From assembly GCA_017462785.1 (NCBI GenBank), contig JAFTQJ010000037.1, positions 1 through 61,930 on the forward strand: DNA of 61,930 nt, in the 5' to 3' direction. Below, in pieces: positions 1 through 8,210 of this stretch. The notes below the pieces were generated by a model. The model did no database searches. It saw nothing but the letters and a program-made list of their open reading frames with translations, and was not told the origin of the DNA. Position numbers and translations under genes: made by a program. Position 1 is the first letter of the stretch. Each line of letters begins with the position of its first letter. The stretch is from Oscillospiraceae bacterium. GTDB lineage: Bacteria; Bacillota; Clostridia; Oscillospirales; Ruminococcaceae.

Positions 1-147
1 ATGCCGTCGCTTTTTTCAGGGGTGAATCTTTCAAACAGTCCGGTGGACTGTTTGAAAGAGAGGGGGAGTTTTTTGCAAAAAACTCCCCCTTACTGTTCGC
101 TCATTCTGTCTTTCCTTTCTGCGAATGCAGAAACAAAATGAATTTTT
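1..147. repeat. Hairpin-array repeat, copy D (truncated by window start)
   Basis: A non-coding block holding at least two perfect hairpins (arms CTTTCAAACAGTCC and GGGGGAGTTTTTT). It ends in ATTTTTCGACAAGCTG, directly followed by a hairpin (GGAACCCCC/GGGGGTTCC, about 158-184) at the 3' end of the SH3b gene. Nearly the same sequence recurs in opposite orientation at about 6915-7057. The left boundary lies outside the window. The end motif TTTTTCGACA is shared with the repeats ending at 21058 and 25632. Confidence 0.75.
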
Positions 148-157
148 CGACAAGCTG

Positions 158-184
158 GAACCCCCTGTGATACAGGGGGTTCCT
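158..184 (-). terminator. Hairpin at the 3' end of the SH3b gene
   Basis: GGAACCCCC and GGGGGTTCC form a 9-bp stem just beyond the stop codon of the SH3b gene. There is no clean run of T downstream on the minus strand, so the strength as a terminator is uncertain. It abuts repeat copy D. Confidence 0.5.
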
Positions 185-199
185 TTGATTGATATGAAA

Positions 200-2200
200 T
201 TATATCAGCTTTGCATAGGTGCCGGAGATCCAGCCGGTCTTGCCGTTGTAGATCACCTTGTACCAGCCGTTGGACTTGTCCGTGTATTCGAGAACGGTGC
301 CGCCCTTGATGTAGCCGATGACCGCACAGGAGGTGTTCGGCTCCTTGCGGAGGTTTACGGATACAGCTGCATTCACAGTGAGCTTACCGCTGACAGTCAC
401 AGTTTCAGACTGATCCACTGTATTCTTCACGCAGTAGAGAGAGCACATCCAGCCCGTCTTGCCGTTCCAGCTGACTCTGATCCATTCGCCGGATACTTCC
501 TCGACCTTCAGAACAGCTGCCTTTGCAATGACATCAATTGCCTCGAAATCCTTGCTTGTGCCGCTTCTCAGGTAAACCTTGCAGATGGTCTTTACGCTGT
601 CGCCAGCCTTATAGGATGTGGACACTTCCTGTTCAGGCTCGTCCACCGCCGGAACGTCCGGAACGACCGGTGTGTTCTGTGTCTGCTTCACGCAGTACTG
701 GGAAACGAACCAGCCGGATTTGCCCTTATACTCCGTTCTGCACCAGCCGCCGGATACTTCCTTGACAGTTACAACCGCATCCCTCGGAATGGTACCGATG
801 GACTGGAAGGAAGTGGATGCACCGGTTCTCAGGTTCACTGCAACCGCTGCGGTGATCTTCACAGTGTCACCTGCTGCAATTGCGGTCGGCTGGGAGGGTG
901 TTACCGGAGTGCTGGGTGTGCTGGGAGTGCTGGGGGTCGTTTCGGTGTACTTCTCAGTATAACGGGAGGTGATCCAGCCGGTCTTTCCGTCATAGTTGAC
1001 TCTGTACCAGCCGTCCTTGGATTCGATCACAGTCAGGATCGCACCGCCCGGAACGGAACCGATCAGATTATAGGATGCACCTGCACCTGTACGCAGGTAA
1101 ACTGCAACTGCTGCCGTTACCTTGATCTTGGTGCCGTCTGCCGGAGTGGAGGGAGTGCTCGGTTCAACATTGCTCTCCACATACTTCTTGCAGTAACCGG
1201 AGCTGAACCAGCCGTCCTTGCCATTATAATTTACACGGAACCAATTGCCGGAAATCTCTTCCACTGTCACCACGGTGCCACGGGGAATGGTGCCGAGCTT
1301 AGCATAGCTTGTACCTGCACCGGTTCTGAAATTCACAGCATCGGCATTGGCGATCTCTACCTTATCACCAACGGAAGCAACCTTATTGGTGGTGGGATTT
1401 TCCACGATGTTCTCCACATACTTCTTGCAGTAGCCGGAGCTGAACCAGCCGTTTTTGCCGTTGTATGTCACACGGAACCAGCTGCCGGAAACCTCTTCGA
1501 CCTTCAGCACAGTGCCACGGGGGATCGTGCCGAGCTTGGAATAGCCAGTGCCGGCACCGGAACGGAAGTTCACTGCATCGGTGTTGGTGATCTCCACCTT
1601 ATCACCGACAGCTGCCACCTTATTGGAGCCGGTGGTGTCGGAAACGGTGCCGGAATAATTCTTGCAGTAATCAGTGCTGATCCAGCCGTTCTGACCGTTA
1701 TAGGCAACACGGATCCAACCGCCGGAAACTTCGGAAACCTCCAGAACTGTACCCTGCGGAATGGTGCCGATCAGCAGATGGTTGGTACCTGCACCGGTAC
1801 GGAAATTCACCTTGTCGGTGTTGGTAACTTCTACCTTGCTGCCAACGGAATAGGATGCTGCGGCAGGTGCAGGAGCTGTGCCAGCCATTGTGCAGTTGCC
1901 AAGGTATACCCAGCCCGTCAGGTTCTTGCCGCTTGTGGCAGGAATGCTGGAAGAATAGCCCCAGCTTCCGTCGATCGCAGTAACATTGAAGGATGCACCG
2001 CCTGATGCATAGCCGACCACCTCTTCTCCGGGGGTCTGGCGGATATTGGCACTCTGACCGGATACAGTGTAGGTGCCGGTGCTGTACGCTGCTTCTGCGG
2101 TCAGCAGAGCTGCGGGATCAATTGCAGTAACTGCCATACAGCAGGCAGCAAGTGCAGTGCCGAGTGCACGTTTCATGGATCTGTTGGTATTATGTTTCAT
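200..2200 (-). CDS. Secreted protein of eight SH3b repeats
   Basis: The 666-residue product starts with a signal peptide (basic MKHNTNRSMKR, hydrophobic core, AEA cleavage region near residue 38). The rest is a string of bacterial SH3 (SH3b) repeats. I count eight, each with the pattern VNFRTGAG...IGTIPRGTV...V.SGW.RV.YNG..GW. Thr/Ser/Pro linkers separate repeats 4-6. SH3b domains usually bind peptidoglycan peptides or surface polymers and are normally attached to a lytic enzyme; no NlpC/P60, amidase or glucosaminidase domain is visible here. The ATG is set by AGGAGG 8 nt upstream, and a strong promoter lies about 130 bp further up. The protein is likely a cell-wall-bound or adhesive exoprotein; its ligand is unknown. 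Confidence 0.85.
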   Translation of the reverse strand: MKHNTNRSMKRALGTALAACCMAVTAIDPAALLTAEAAYSTGTYTVSGQSANIRQTPGEEVVGYASGGASFNVTAIDGSWGYSSSIPATSGKNLTGWVYLGNCTMAGTAPAPAAASYSVGSKVEVTNTDKVNFRTGAGTNHLLIGTIPQGTVLEVSEVSGGWIRVAYNGQNGWISTDYCKNYSGTVSDTTGSNKVAAVGDKVEITNTDAVNFRSGAGTGYSKLGTIPRGTVLKVEEVSGSWFRVTYNGKNGWFSSGYCKKYVENIVENPTTNKVASVGDKVEIANADAVNFRTGAGTSYAKLGTIPRGTVVTVEEISGNWFRVNYNGKDGWFSSGYCKKYVESNVEPSTPSTPADGTKIKVTAAVAVYLRTGAGASYNLIGSVPGGAILTVIESKDGWYRVNYDGKTGWITSRYTEKYTETTPSTPSTPSTPVTPSQPTAIAAGDTVKITAAVAVNLRTGASTSFQSIGTIPRDAVVTVKEVSGGWCRTEYKGKSGWFVSQYCVKQTQNTPVVPDVPAVDEPEQEVSTSYKAGDSVKTICKVYLRSGTSKDFEAIDVIAKAAVLKVEEVSGEWIRVSWNGKTGWMCSLYCVKNTVDQSETVTVSGKLTVNAAVSVNLRKEPNTSCAVIGYIKGGTVLEYTDKSNGWYKVIYNGKTGWISGTYAKLI

Positions 2201-2330
2201 TCTATACTCCTCCTTGTGTACATTTCATTCCGACACAGCTCCGGCATTTTTTTCAGTATGCCGCCATTTTTGCGGGAATGAACTGCTTTAGCAGGCGACT
2301 GATGTGTTAAAAAGCTTCTTTGCTAATTGT

Positions 2331-2359
2331 ATTATACCACACATTTCCTCTTTTGTCAA
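2331..2359 (-). promoter_or_regulatory. Sigma-A promoter of the SH3b gene
   Basis: On the minus strand TTGACA (2354-2359) and TATAAT (2331-2336) are separated by exactly 17 nt. Both hexamers are perfect consensus. Confidence 0.85.
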
Positions 2360-2518
2360 CGTTTTCCGACATTTTTGGAATGAAAATGACCTTTATTCAG
2401 GGATTTTCAGGGGAATCAATGCAGGAAAGCGGAATGCACAGCCGGATCCGGAAGCCCGTGTCCGGCATTTCCGAATCGGAAAGAGGGGAGCAATGCAGCG
2501 GAAGAATCTGAAAAGCAC

Positions 2519-2547
2519 TTGCATTCAGACGCAAAATATGCTATACT
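2519..2547 (+). promoter_or_regulatory. Sigma-A promoter of fhs
   Basis: TTGCAT (2519-2524), a 17-nt spacer and TATACT (2542-2547), about 70 nt before the fhs start. The rest of the 2201-2616 gap shows no gene; it holds this promoter and the divergent SH3b promoter. Confidence 0.75.
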
Positions 2548-2616
2548 TGAAATAACGGCGGACGATTCCAAACAGTCCGGAAACGTGACAAAAAATTCAA
2601 ACCGGAGGTATGCAAC

Positions 2617-4296
2617 ATGTTATCCGATATCGAAATTGCTCAGGCTGCCCAGATGAAGCCCATCACTGAAATTGCCGCAGGTCTTGGCATTGAACCCGAG
2701 GACCTCGAACCCTATGGACACTACAAGGCAAAGGTGACAGAAAAACTCTATGCAAAAACTGCCTGCCGTCCCGACGGCAAGCTCATTCTCGTGACTGCCA
2801 TCAACCCCACCCCTGCCGGTGAGGGCAAGACCACGGTGAGCGTGGGTCTTGGTCAGGCAATGGCGAAGATCGGCAAGAAGGCTGTGCTCGCTCTGCGTGA
2901 GCCGTCTTTGGGTCCGGTATTCGGCATCAAGGGCGGTGCTGCCGGCGGCGGCTACTCTCAGGTAGTCCCGATGGAGGACATCAACCTCCACTTTACCGGC
3001 GATATTCACGCCATGACCGCTGCCAATAATCTCCTCTGTGCGATTCTGGACAATCACCTCCAGCAGGGCAATGAGCTTCAGATCGACACAAGACGCATCA
3101 TGTTCAAGAGATGCATGGATATGAACGACCGTGCACTCCGCAATGTCGTTGTCGGCATGGGCGGCAGACTCAACGGCGTTCCCCGTGAGGACGGCTTCCA
3201 GATCACGGTGGCTTCCGAAGTCATGGCGATCCTCTGCCTTGCGACCGACCTTGCAGACCTCAAGAAGCGTCTGGGCAATATTCTCGTTGCCTATAATGTC
3301 AAGGGTGAGCCGGTCTATGCAAAGGATTTACAGGCTCAGGGTGCCATGACAGCACTGCTCAAGGATGCCCTCAAGCCCAACCTCGTGCAGACACTCGAAC
3401 ATACACCCGTGCTCATTCACGGCGGTCCTTTCGCCAATATCGCACACGGCTGCAACTCCATCCGTGCAACCAAGCTCGCCCTGAAGCTCGGTGATTACTG
3501 CATCACAGAGGCTGGCTTCGGCTCCGACCTCGGTGCGGAGAAGTTCTTTGACATCAAGTGCCGTTACGGCGGTCTGAAGCCCTCCTGCGTTGTCATGGTT
3601 GCGACCATCCGTGCACTGAAATACAACGGCGGCGTGGATCGTGCGGATCTGACGACACCCGATGTGGATGCACTCAAGCGTGGTATCGTGAATCTGCGTA
3701 CCCATATTGAGAACATGTTCAAGTACCATGTTCCGGTGGTCGTTGCCATCAACCGTTTCCATACCGACAGCGACGAGGAGCTGGCATTTGTGGCTGACTA
3801 CTGCAAGAAGCTCGGCGTGGAAACCTCCATGTGCGAAATTTTCGCAAAGGGCGGCGAAGGCGGCACCGACCTTGCAGAAAAGGTTTGTGAAACCATTGCT
3901 ATGACCGAGGACAATGATGACGGCTTCCGTGTGCTCTACAAGAATGAGCTGTCCATCTCCAAGAAGGTGGAAACCATTGCAAAGGAAATCTACCGTGCAA
4001 ACGGCGTGAAGTTCCTGCCGGCAGCGGCAAAGGCTCTGAAGGAGATCGAGGATATGGGTTACGGCAATCTGCCCGTATGCATCGCAAAGACGCAGTACTC
4101 CCTCTCCGACAATCCGAAGCTCCTCGGATGTCCGGAGGACTTCACCATCACCGTGCGTGACGTGCGTCTGTCCGCAGGTGCGGGCTTTGTCGTTGTGCTG
4201 ACCGGTGACATCATGACCATGCCGGGACTTCCGAAGGCACCTGCCGCATTCAAGATCGACTGCGACAACGACGGCAATATCAGCGGTCTGTTCTGA
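2617..4296 (+). CDS. fhs: Formate--tetrahydrofolate ligase
   Basis: This enzyme activates formate to 10-formyl-THF using ATP, feeding purine and one-carbon metabolism in the cytoplasm. The 559-residue length is the family norm. The P-loop-like TPAGEGKTT is at residues 65-73, and the glycine-rich [15 protein letters not shown] and NIAHGCNS segments typical of the family follow. The ATG is preceded by GGAGG 8 nt upstream. It is first in a + strand operon and its stop codon overlaps the tsaE start by one base (TGATG). No folate riboswitch is visible in the short leader. Confidence 0.97.
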   Translation: MLSDIEIAQAAQMKPITEIAAGLGIEPEDLEPYGHYKAKVTEKLYAKTACRPDGKLILVTAINPTPAGEGKTTVSVGLGQAMAKIGKKAVLALREPSLGPVFGIKGGAAGGGYSQVVPMEDINLHFTGDIHAMTAANNLLCAILDNHLQQGNELQIDTRRIMFKRCMDMNDRALRNVVVGMGGRLNGVPREDGFQITVASEVMAILCLATDLADLKKRLGNILVAYNVKGEPVYAKDLQAQGAMTALLKDALKPNLVQTLEHTPVLIHGGPFANIAHGCNSIRATKLALKLGDYCITEAGFGSDLGAEKFFDIKCRYGGLKPSCVVMVATIRALKYNGGVDRADLTTPDVDALKRGIVNLRTHIENMFKYHVPVVVAINRFHTDSDEELAFVADYCKKLGVETSMCEIFAKGGEGGTDLAEKVCETIAMTEDNDDGFRVLYKNELSISKKVETIAKEIYRANGVKFLPAAAKALKEIEDMGYGNLPVCIAKTQYSLSDNPKLLGCPEDFTITVRDVRLSAGAGFVVVLTGDIMTMPGLPKAPAAFKIDCDNDGNISGLF

Positions 4297-4745
4297 TGAC
4301 GAAAACAGTTTATACCACCCACTCCCCCGAAGAAACGATCGCACTTGCACAGAAGATCGGTGCAAAGCTGAAAGCCGGCGATGTGATCGCCTATCTGGGG
4401 GATCTGGGTGCAGGAAAAACCACCTTTACCAGAGGGCTTGCAGCCGGTATGGGGCTGCCGGATCTGGTGACTTCCCCGACCTTTGCACTGGTGCATACCT
4501 ACGGTACGGAGGACAGAATGCTCTGCCATTTTGACATGTACCGCATTGAGGGCGAGGAGGAGCTGGAAACCACGGGTTTCTATGACTATCCGATGGAGGA
4601 ATGCGTCTTTGCCATTGAATGGTCGGAGAACATCACCTCCGCACTGCCGGAAAATACCATCCGCATCACGCTGGAACGTCTGGGCGATGAGGAACGAAAA
4701 ATTACCATAGAGGGAGATGAACGCTTTGCGGATACTGGGACTTGA
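4296..4745 (+). CDS. tsaE: tRNA t6A biosynthesis ATPase TsaE
   Basis: TsaE is the ATPase that works with TsaB and TsaD in making threonylcarbamoyl-adenosine at position 37 of ANN-decoding tRNAs. The 149-residue product has Walker [10 protein letters not shown] at residues 35-43, a TSPTF motif and the HFDMYRIE motif typical of the family. Its ATG overlaps the fhs stop codon by one base, so translation is probably coupled. The 3' end overlaps the start of tsaB by about 20-29 bases. Confidence 0.95.
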   Translation: MTKTVYTTHSPEETIALAQKIGAKLKAGDVIAYLGDLGAGKTTFTRGLAAGMGLPDLVTSPTFALVHTYGTEDRMLCHFDMYRIEGEEELETTGFYDYPMEECVFAIEWSENITSALPENTIRITLERLGDEERKITIEGDERFADTGT

Positions 4746-5439
4746 TACCTCCGGAAAGACCGCATCTGCGGCGATTCTGGACACGGATGCAGGAATCCTG
4801 CTCGGTGAGCATACAATTTATACCAGCCGCACCCATTCGCAGGTCATCCTGCCGCTGTGCAAGGAGCTTCTCGAAGAATGCCGCATGAAGCCCGAGGATG
4901 TGGACTGCTATGCCGTTGCTGTAGGCCCCGGCTCATACACCGGACTGCGTATCGGCATTGCTGCAGTGCAGGGCATGGCAATGGTGCACAATACACCGTG
5001 CGTGGGCGTTTCGACCCTTGAAGCGATGGCAAGCCGCATTTATGGTTCACCGCAGATCCTCGCACTCATGCATGCAAGGGCTGATCTGTTCTATTGTGCA
5101 TGGTTCTCCTACCGCTATTCGATGGACGATGCACCGCATGGCGTGGAACGCATGATGCCGGACGAATTGCAGACAGTTTCCGAGATCATGGAGGTTGTCG
5201 GACGCATGAATGAACCGGTCATTCTGGTCGGTGACGGTGCGGAGGAATTCATGAAGCAGTACACGGACATCACCAACCATCCGACCGAAAAGCTGCACAT
5301 TGCTCCGCCCATGCTCCGTTTACAGTCGGCAGCAGGTGTCTGCACATGTGCGGCATGGAAGAAGCCCATCACCGCACAGGAGCTGACAGCCTCCTATTTG
5401 CAGGCGGTGCAGGTGCAGAAGAAAAAGACGGATAATTGA
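4726..5439 (+). CDS. tsaB: tRNA t6A biosynthesis protein TsaB
   Basis: TsaB is the catalytically dead ASKHA-fold partner of TsaD. The product carries the N-terminal [14 protein letters not shown] and the GPGSYTGLRIGIA motif of the family. Start choice: an in-frame ATG at 4717 abuts the Shine-Dalgarno GGGAG with no spacer, whereas TTG at 4726 has 9 nt of spacing and gives M-RILGLDTS, the usual family N-terminus. I therefore prefer the TTG start (237 residues); with the ATG it is 240. The C-terminal part is long enough to be complete. It lies in an operon with tsaE. Confidence 0.9.
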   Translation: MRILGLDTSGKTASAAILDTDAGILLGEHTIYTSRTHSQVILPLCKELLEECRMKPEDVDCYAVAVGPGSYTGLRIGIAAVQGMAMVHNTPCVGVSTLEAMASRIYGSPQILALMHARADLFYCAWFSYRYSMDDAPHGVERMMPDELQTVSEIMEVVGRMNEPVILVGDGAEEFMKQYTDITNHPTEKLHIAPPMLRLQSAAGVCTCAAWKKPITAQELTASYLQAVQVQKKKTDN

Positions 5440-5462
5440 ACCCCCTCTCATGAAAAGGGGGT
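5440..5462. other. Short stem-loop between tsaB and rpiB
   Basis: ACCCCCT and AGGGGGT form a 7-bp stem immediately after the tsaB stop. No T run follows, so it may be a weak attenuator or a processing site rather than a terminator. Confidence 0.4.
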
Positions 5463-5522
5463 AAGGGGGAGAGCAGATCTTGCAGAACTCCCCATCAAAA
5501 CAATAGGAAAGGCTGAGAAAAC

Positions 5523-5960
5523 ATGATAGCAATTGGTTGCGACCACGCAGCATGTGGTCTGAAAAAAGCAGTAATGGCATACCTTGATGAAAAGAACATT
5601 CCCTATCTCGACTGCGGAACGGAAGAAGGCGTTCCCTGTGATTATCCGGATATGGCGGAAAAAGTCTGCCTGAAAATCACAAGCGGCGAAGCAGAAAAGG
5701 GCATCCTCCTCTGCGGTACCGGTATCGGCATGAGCATGGCTGCCAACAAGATCAAGGGCATCCGTGCAGCATGTGCAAGCGACTGCTTCTCCGTCAAGTA
5801 CACAAGACTGCACAACGACTGCAATGTTCTGTGCATGGGGCAGCGTGTTGTCGGTCATGGTCTGGCTCTGGAGCTGGTCGAGCTGTTCCTCAATACTGAA
5901 TTCGAGGGCGGCAGACACCAGAGAAGAGTGGATCTCATCACTGCACTGGAAGAGAAGTAA
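5523..5960 (+). CDS. rpiB: Ribose 5-phosphate isomerase B
   Basis: RpiB interconverts ribose 5-phosphate and ribulose 5-phosphate in the non-oxidative pentose phosphate pathway. The 145-residue length is typical. Family motifs visible are GCDHAACGLK at the N-terminus, GVPCDYPDMA, and GILLCGTGIGMSMAANK with the catalytic Cys. The C-terminal GGRHQRRVD phosphate-binding segment is present. It sits downstream of tsaB, separated by 83 bases with a small hairpin, and is probably in the same transcript. Confidence 0.95.
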   Translation: MIAIGCDHAACGLKKAVMAYLDEKNIPYLDCGTEEGVPCDYPDMAEKVCLKITSGEAEKGILLCGTGIGMSMAANKIKGIRAACASDCFSVKYTRLHNDCNVLCMGQRVVGHGLALELVELFLNTEFEGGRHQRRVDLITALEEK

Positions 5961-5985
5961 GAACCTGTCAGAAAGGGGTCACTGG

Positions 5986-6849
5986 ATGCAGCAGTATCAG
6001 AAACCTGTCCATGTGAACGGACATGACATGAATGTATTCATCACCGGAAACGGCACAAAAACCATTGTGTTCCTTGCCGGTGCGATGGTCACTTCCCCCA
6101 TCCTTGAATACAAACCGCTTTGGGAAAAGCTCACGGAGGATTTTCGCATCGTCATTCTGGAAAAGGCTGGCTATGGCTATAGTCAGGGCGATACCGGTGC
6201 TCCCCGTGATGTAAAGAACATGACGGACGAAAGCCGCCAAGCCCTCGAAAAAGCCGGCATCCAGCCGCCCTACTGCCTTGCACCCCATTCCTATTCCGGT
6301 CTGGAGGCGGTATATTGGGCATCGCAGTACCCCGCCGAGGTCGAATGCATTCTCGGACTCGATATGGTTACGCCGCCCTTTGCTCTCAAGCAGGATGCGG
6401 AAATACCTGCCGATAAAAAAGAACGCATGGCACAGAAGCAGGGGCAGGTTTTCAAAAAAATGCAAGGCTCGAAATTCCGGCAGAAGCTCTATACTGCACT
6501 CGTGTTCGGGCAGGCTCTTGTGTGGAAAAACGGCTGTCTGAATGATGCGGAGCGTGAGGAATACAAGCGGCTGTTCTTTCAGAATGTCTGCCATTCCGAA
6601 ATGATCGAAGAACAGAAAATGTCCACAAAGAATGCACAGTTGGTCAAGGATGCTGATCTCAGCGGCATTCCGGCACTGCTCTTCATCAGCAGCATGAATG
6701 CACGGCTGAAGCATGCTTCGTGGAAGGAAGAAAATACTGCCTATGCCAAGGCTCAGGGCTGGCAGGTGCAGGATGCAAAGTCCCACCAGCTCTATGCTGA
6801 CCAGCCTGACGAGATCGTGCAGGCATGGCGGAAATTCGTGAAAAACTGA
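5986..6849 (+). CDS. Alpha/beta hydrolase
   Basis: A 287-residue alpha/beta-hydrolase-fold protein with no signal peptide. The oxyanion region (IVFLAGAMV) and the nucleophile elbow read APHSYSG instead of the usual GHSxGG, giving a candidate catalytic Ser. The acid is probably in the LGLDMVTPP region and the base His is in KSHQLYADQPDEI near the C-terminus. The substrate cannot be read from the sequence. The ATG at 5986 is chosen because AAAGGGG lies 8 nt upstream; a longer frame opening at 5764 would overlap rpiB. It is the last gene before a terminator. Confidence 0.85.
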   Translation: MQQYQKPVHVNGHDMNVFITGNGTKTIVFLAGAMVTSPILEYKPLWEKLTEDFRIVILEKAGYGYSQGDTGAPRDVKNMTDESRQALEKAGIQPPYCLAPHSYSGLEAVYWASQYPAEVECILGLDMVTPPFALKQDAEIPADKKERMAQKQGQVFKKMQGSKFRQKLYTALVFGQALVWKNGCLNDAEREEYKRLFFQNVCHSEMIEEQKMSTKNAQLVKDADLSGIPALLFISSMNARLKHASWKEENTAYAKAQGWQVQDAKSHQLYADQPDEIVQAWRKFVKN

Positions 6850-6863
6850 TACCCATTCAATCA

Positions 6864-6901
6864 AAAATCCTGCCAAAGCATCACTGCTTCGGCAGGATTT
6901 T
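6864..6901. terminator. Terminator hairpin, copy 1
   Basis: AAAATCCTGCC and GGCAGGATTTT flank a 16-nt loop that can itself pair further. It lies 14 nt after the hydrolase stop codon. An almost identical hairpin is at 7196-7231, on the other side of a hairpin-array repeat. Confidence 0.8.
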
Positions 6902-6908
6902 ACTTATT

Positions 6909-7190
6909 AAAAAAGTCGTTTTGTTTCTGCATTCGCAGAAAGGAAAGAATACATAAGCGAACAGTAAGGGGGAGTTTTTTGCAAAAAAACTCCCCCTCTC
7001 TCTCAAACAGTCCACCGGACTGTTTGAGAGATTCACCCCTGAAAAAAGCGACGGCATTAGGAGATTTCGCTCACTGCGGTGAGCGACCAGAGGGCTTTGC
7101 CCTCTGGACTCCCACGACCTTTTTGAAAAAAGGTCGATCAAAAACTTTTGTCCTTGCCTTCGGCTTTAAAAGAATGATTTTTCGACCAAT
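6909..7190. repeat. Hairpin-array repeat, copy A
   Basis: A roughly 280-bp non-coding repeat composed of successive near-perfect hairpins: GGGGGAGTTTTTT type, CTCTCAAACAGTCC type, GCTCACTGCGGTGAGC, CCAGAGGGCTTTGCCCTCTGG type, and GACCTTTTT/AAAAAGGTC. Its first 140 bp match copy D (1-140) in reverse orientation. It ends in ATTTTTCGACC, like the other family members. The same terminator hairpin stands on both sides. Confidence 0.75.
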
Positions 7191-7195
7191 TGAAA

Positions 7196-7231
7196 CCTGC
7201 CAAAGCTTCACTGCTTCGGCAGGATTTTTTT
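7196..7231. terminator. Terminator hairpin, copy 2
   Basis: CCTGCC/GGCAGG hairpin followed by seven T on the + strand, near-identical to the hairpin at 6864-6901 (one changed loop base). It also serves as the 3' end of the convergent WYL operon, whose last stop codon is at 7236. Confidence 0.8.
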
Positions 7232-7235
7232 ATCA

Positions 7236-8210
7236 TCATTGCAGCAAAGCATATTGCCGTTCCACTCGCTCCGCTGCCTGTGCACGGAATGCAGGCGGTC
7301 CGAGGATCTCCACGACAGGTCCGAACCCCAGCAAACGGATCAGGAGTTCTGTTTCATCCTGCTGGTCGTACCAGAGCCATACTGTGCACCTCCGGCTCTC
7401 CTCATCCATCTCCGTCCGCTTCTCAAAGGACGCAAATTCCATCAGAAAACGCTCAATGCCGTTGCGTTCGCCGCTGACAAGCACCTGCACCGGCTCACTG
7501 CACCGGCGGCGTTCCAGCACGCCCTCCAGCAGACCATCCTCCATGTACCGCTTTCCGGTCGGGTTGGCGGCGGCGATCCTGCCGAGGTTGAGCATGCCGC
7601 TGCCGCCTGCACCACGCTTTCCCATGCGGATGCAGTACAGCCGGAATTTGTCGTTCTTCTGGGAATATTCCAGTTTCAGCGGCAGAAAATGCCCCCGCAG
7701 GGACTTCCCCTTTCCCGTCATATAGTCCACCGCCAGCACCTCATGTCTGCCGATCGCCCTCAGAACCGTCCGGAACACAGCCCTGTACTGCGGGCTTTCA
7801 TAGGGGTCGCCGTCCGTGAATTTGTCGAAATACCGGAACACCCCTGCCGGATACAGCGGCTGTACATCCTGCAAACGTTCCGAAAGTGACTGAAATTCGG
7901 CATCCGTCAGGAAGAGCCGCATTTTCGGGTCATCGAGCTTTGACCGCAGCCAGCGTTTCTGCAAAAGTGTGAGGAATGCCGGCGGTGCATGCTTTGTCAC
8001 ACGTTCGAGCATGCCGTCCTCCGTTTTCCGGAGAAGCTCCCAGCTTTCGCCGCTTTCCGGCATCAGCTTCTGCGGCAGGAACAGCATGGAATCCCGGAAC
8101 GCCTCCTCCTGTATGAGCTGCTGTACCTCCTTGGGGGTCAGCCTGCCCTTGGAGAGAATGCGTTCCGCTGTCCGGAAATAGGCTCCGTAGATCTCACTGA
8201 ACAGTTCCAT
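7236..8210 (-). CDS. WYL-domain protein, downstream partner
   Basis: A 324-residue soluble protein. The central LAVDYMTGKGKSLRGHFLPL and following beta-rich region resemble a WYL domain, which senses ligands or nucleic acid in transcription regulators. The C-terminal segment matches the WCX-type extension. No clear helix-turn-helix is visible at its N-terminus. The start at 8210 (MELFSEIYG) has AAAGGAGG about 8 nt upstream; longer starts lack one. It overlaps the upstream WYL gene by 17 bases, so the pair is probably translated together and may act as a heteromer, as PafB/PafC do. The target is unknown. Confidence 0.7.
   Translation of the reverse strand: MELFSEIYGAYFRTAERILSKGRLTPKEVQQLIQEEAFRDSMLFLPQKLMPESGESWELLRKTEDGMLERVTKHAPPAFLTLLQKRWLRSKLDDPKMRLFLTDAEFQSLSERLQDVQPLYPAGVFRYFDKFTDGDPYESPQYRAVFRTVLRAIGRHEVLAVDYMTGKGKSLRGHFLPLKLEYSQKNDKFRLYCIRMGKRGAGGSGMLNLGRIAAANPTGKRYMEDGLLEGVLERRRCSEPVQVLVSGERNGIERFLMEFASFEKRTEMDEESRRCTVWLWYDQQDETELLIRLLGFGPVVEILGPPAFRAQAAERVERQYALLQ

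Noticed and set aside
125-2005. 626-codon open frame on the + strand
   Set aside because: Fully antisense to the SH3b repeats; its Cys- and Gly-rich repeat pattern is the shadow of the repeated coding sequence.
2304-2555. 83-codon frame on the + strand before fhs
   Set aside because: It overlaps two good promoters, has no ribosome binding site and no recognisable content.
5440-5462. Terminator between tsaB and rpiB
   Set aside because: The 7-bp stem has no T run; kept only as a stem-loop.
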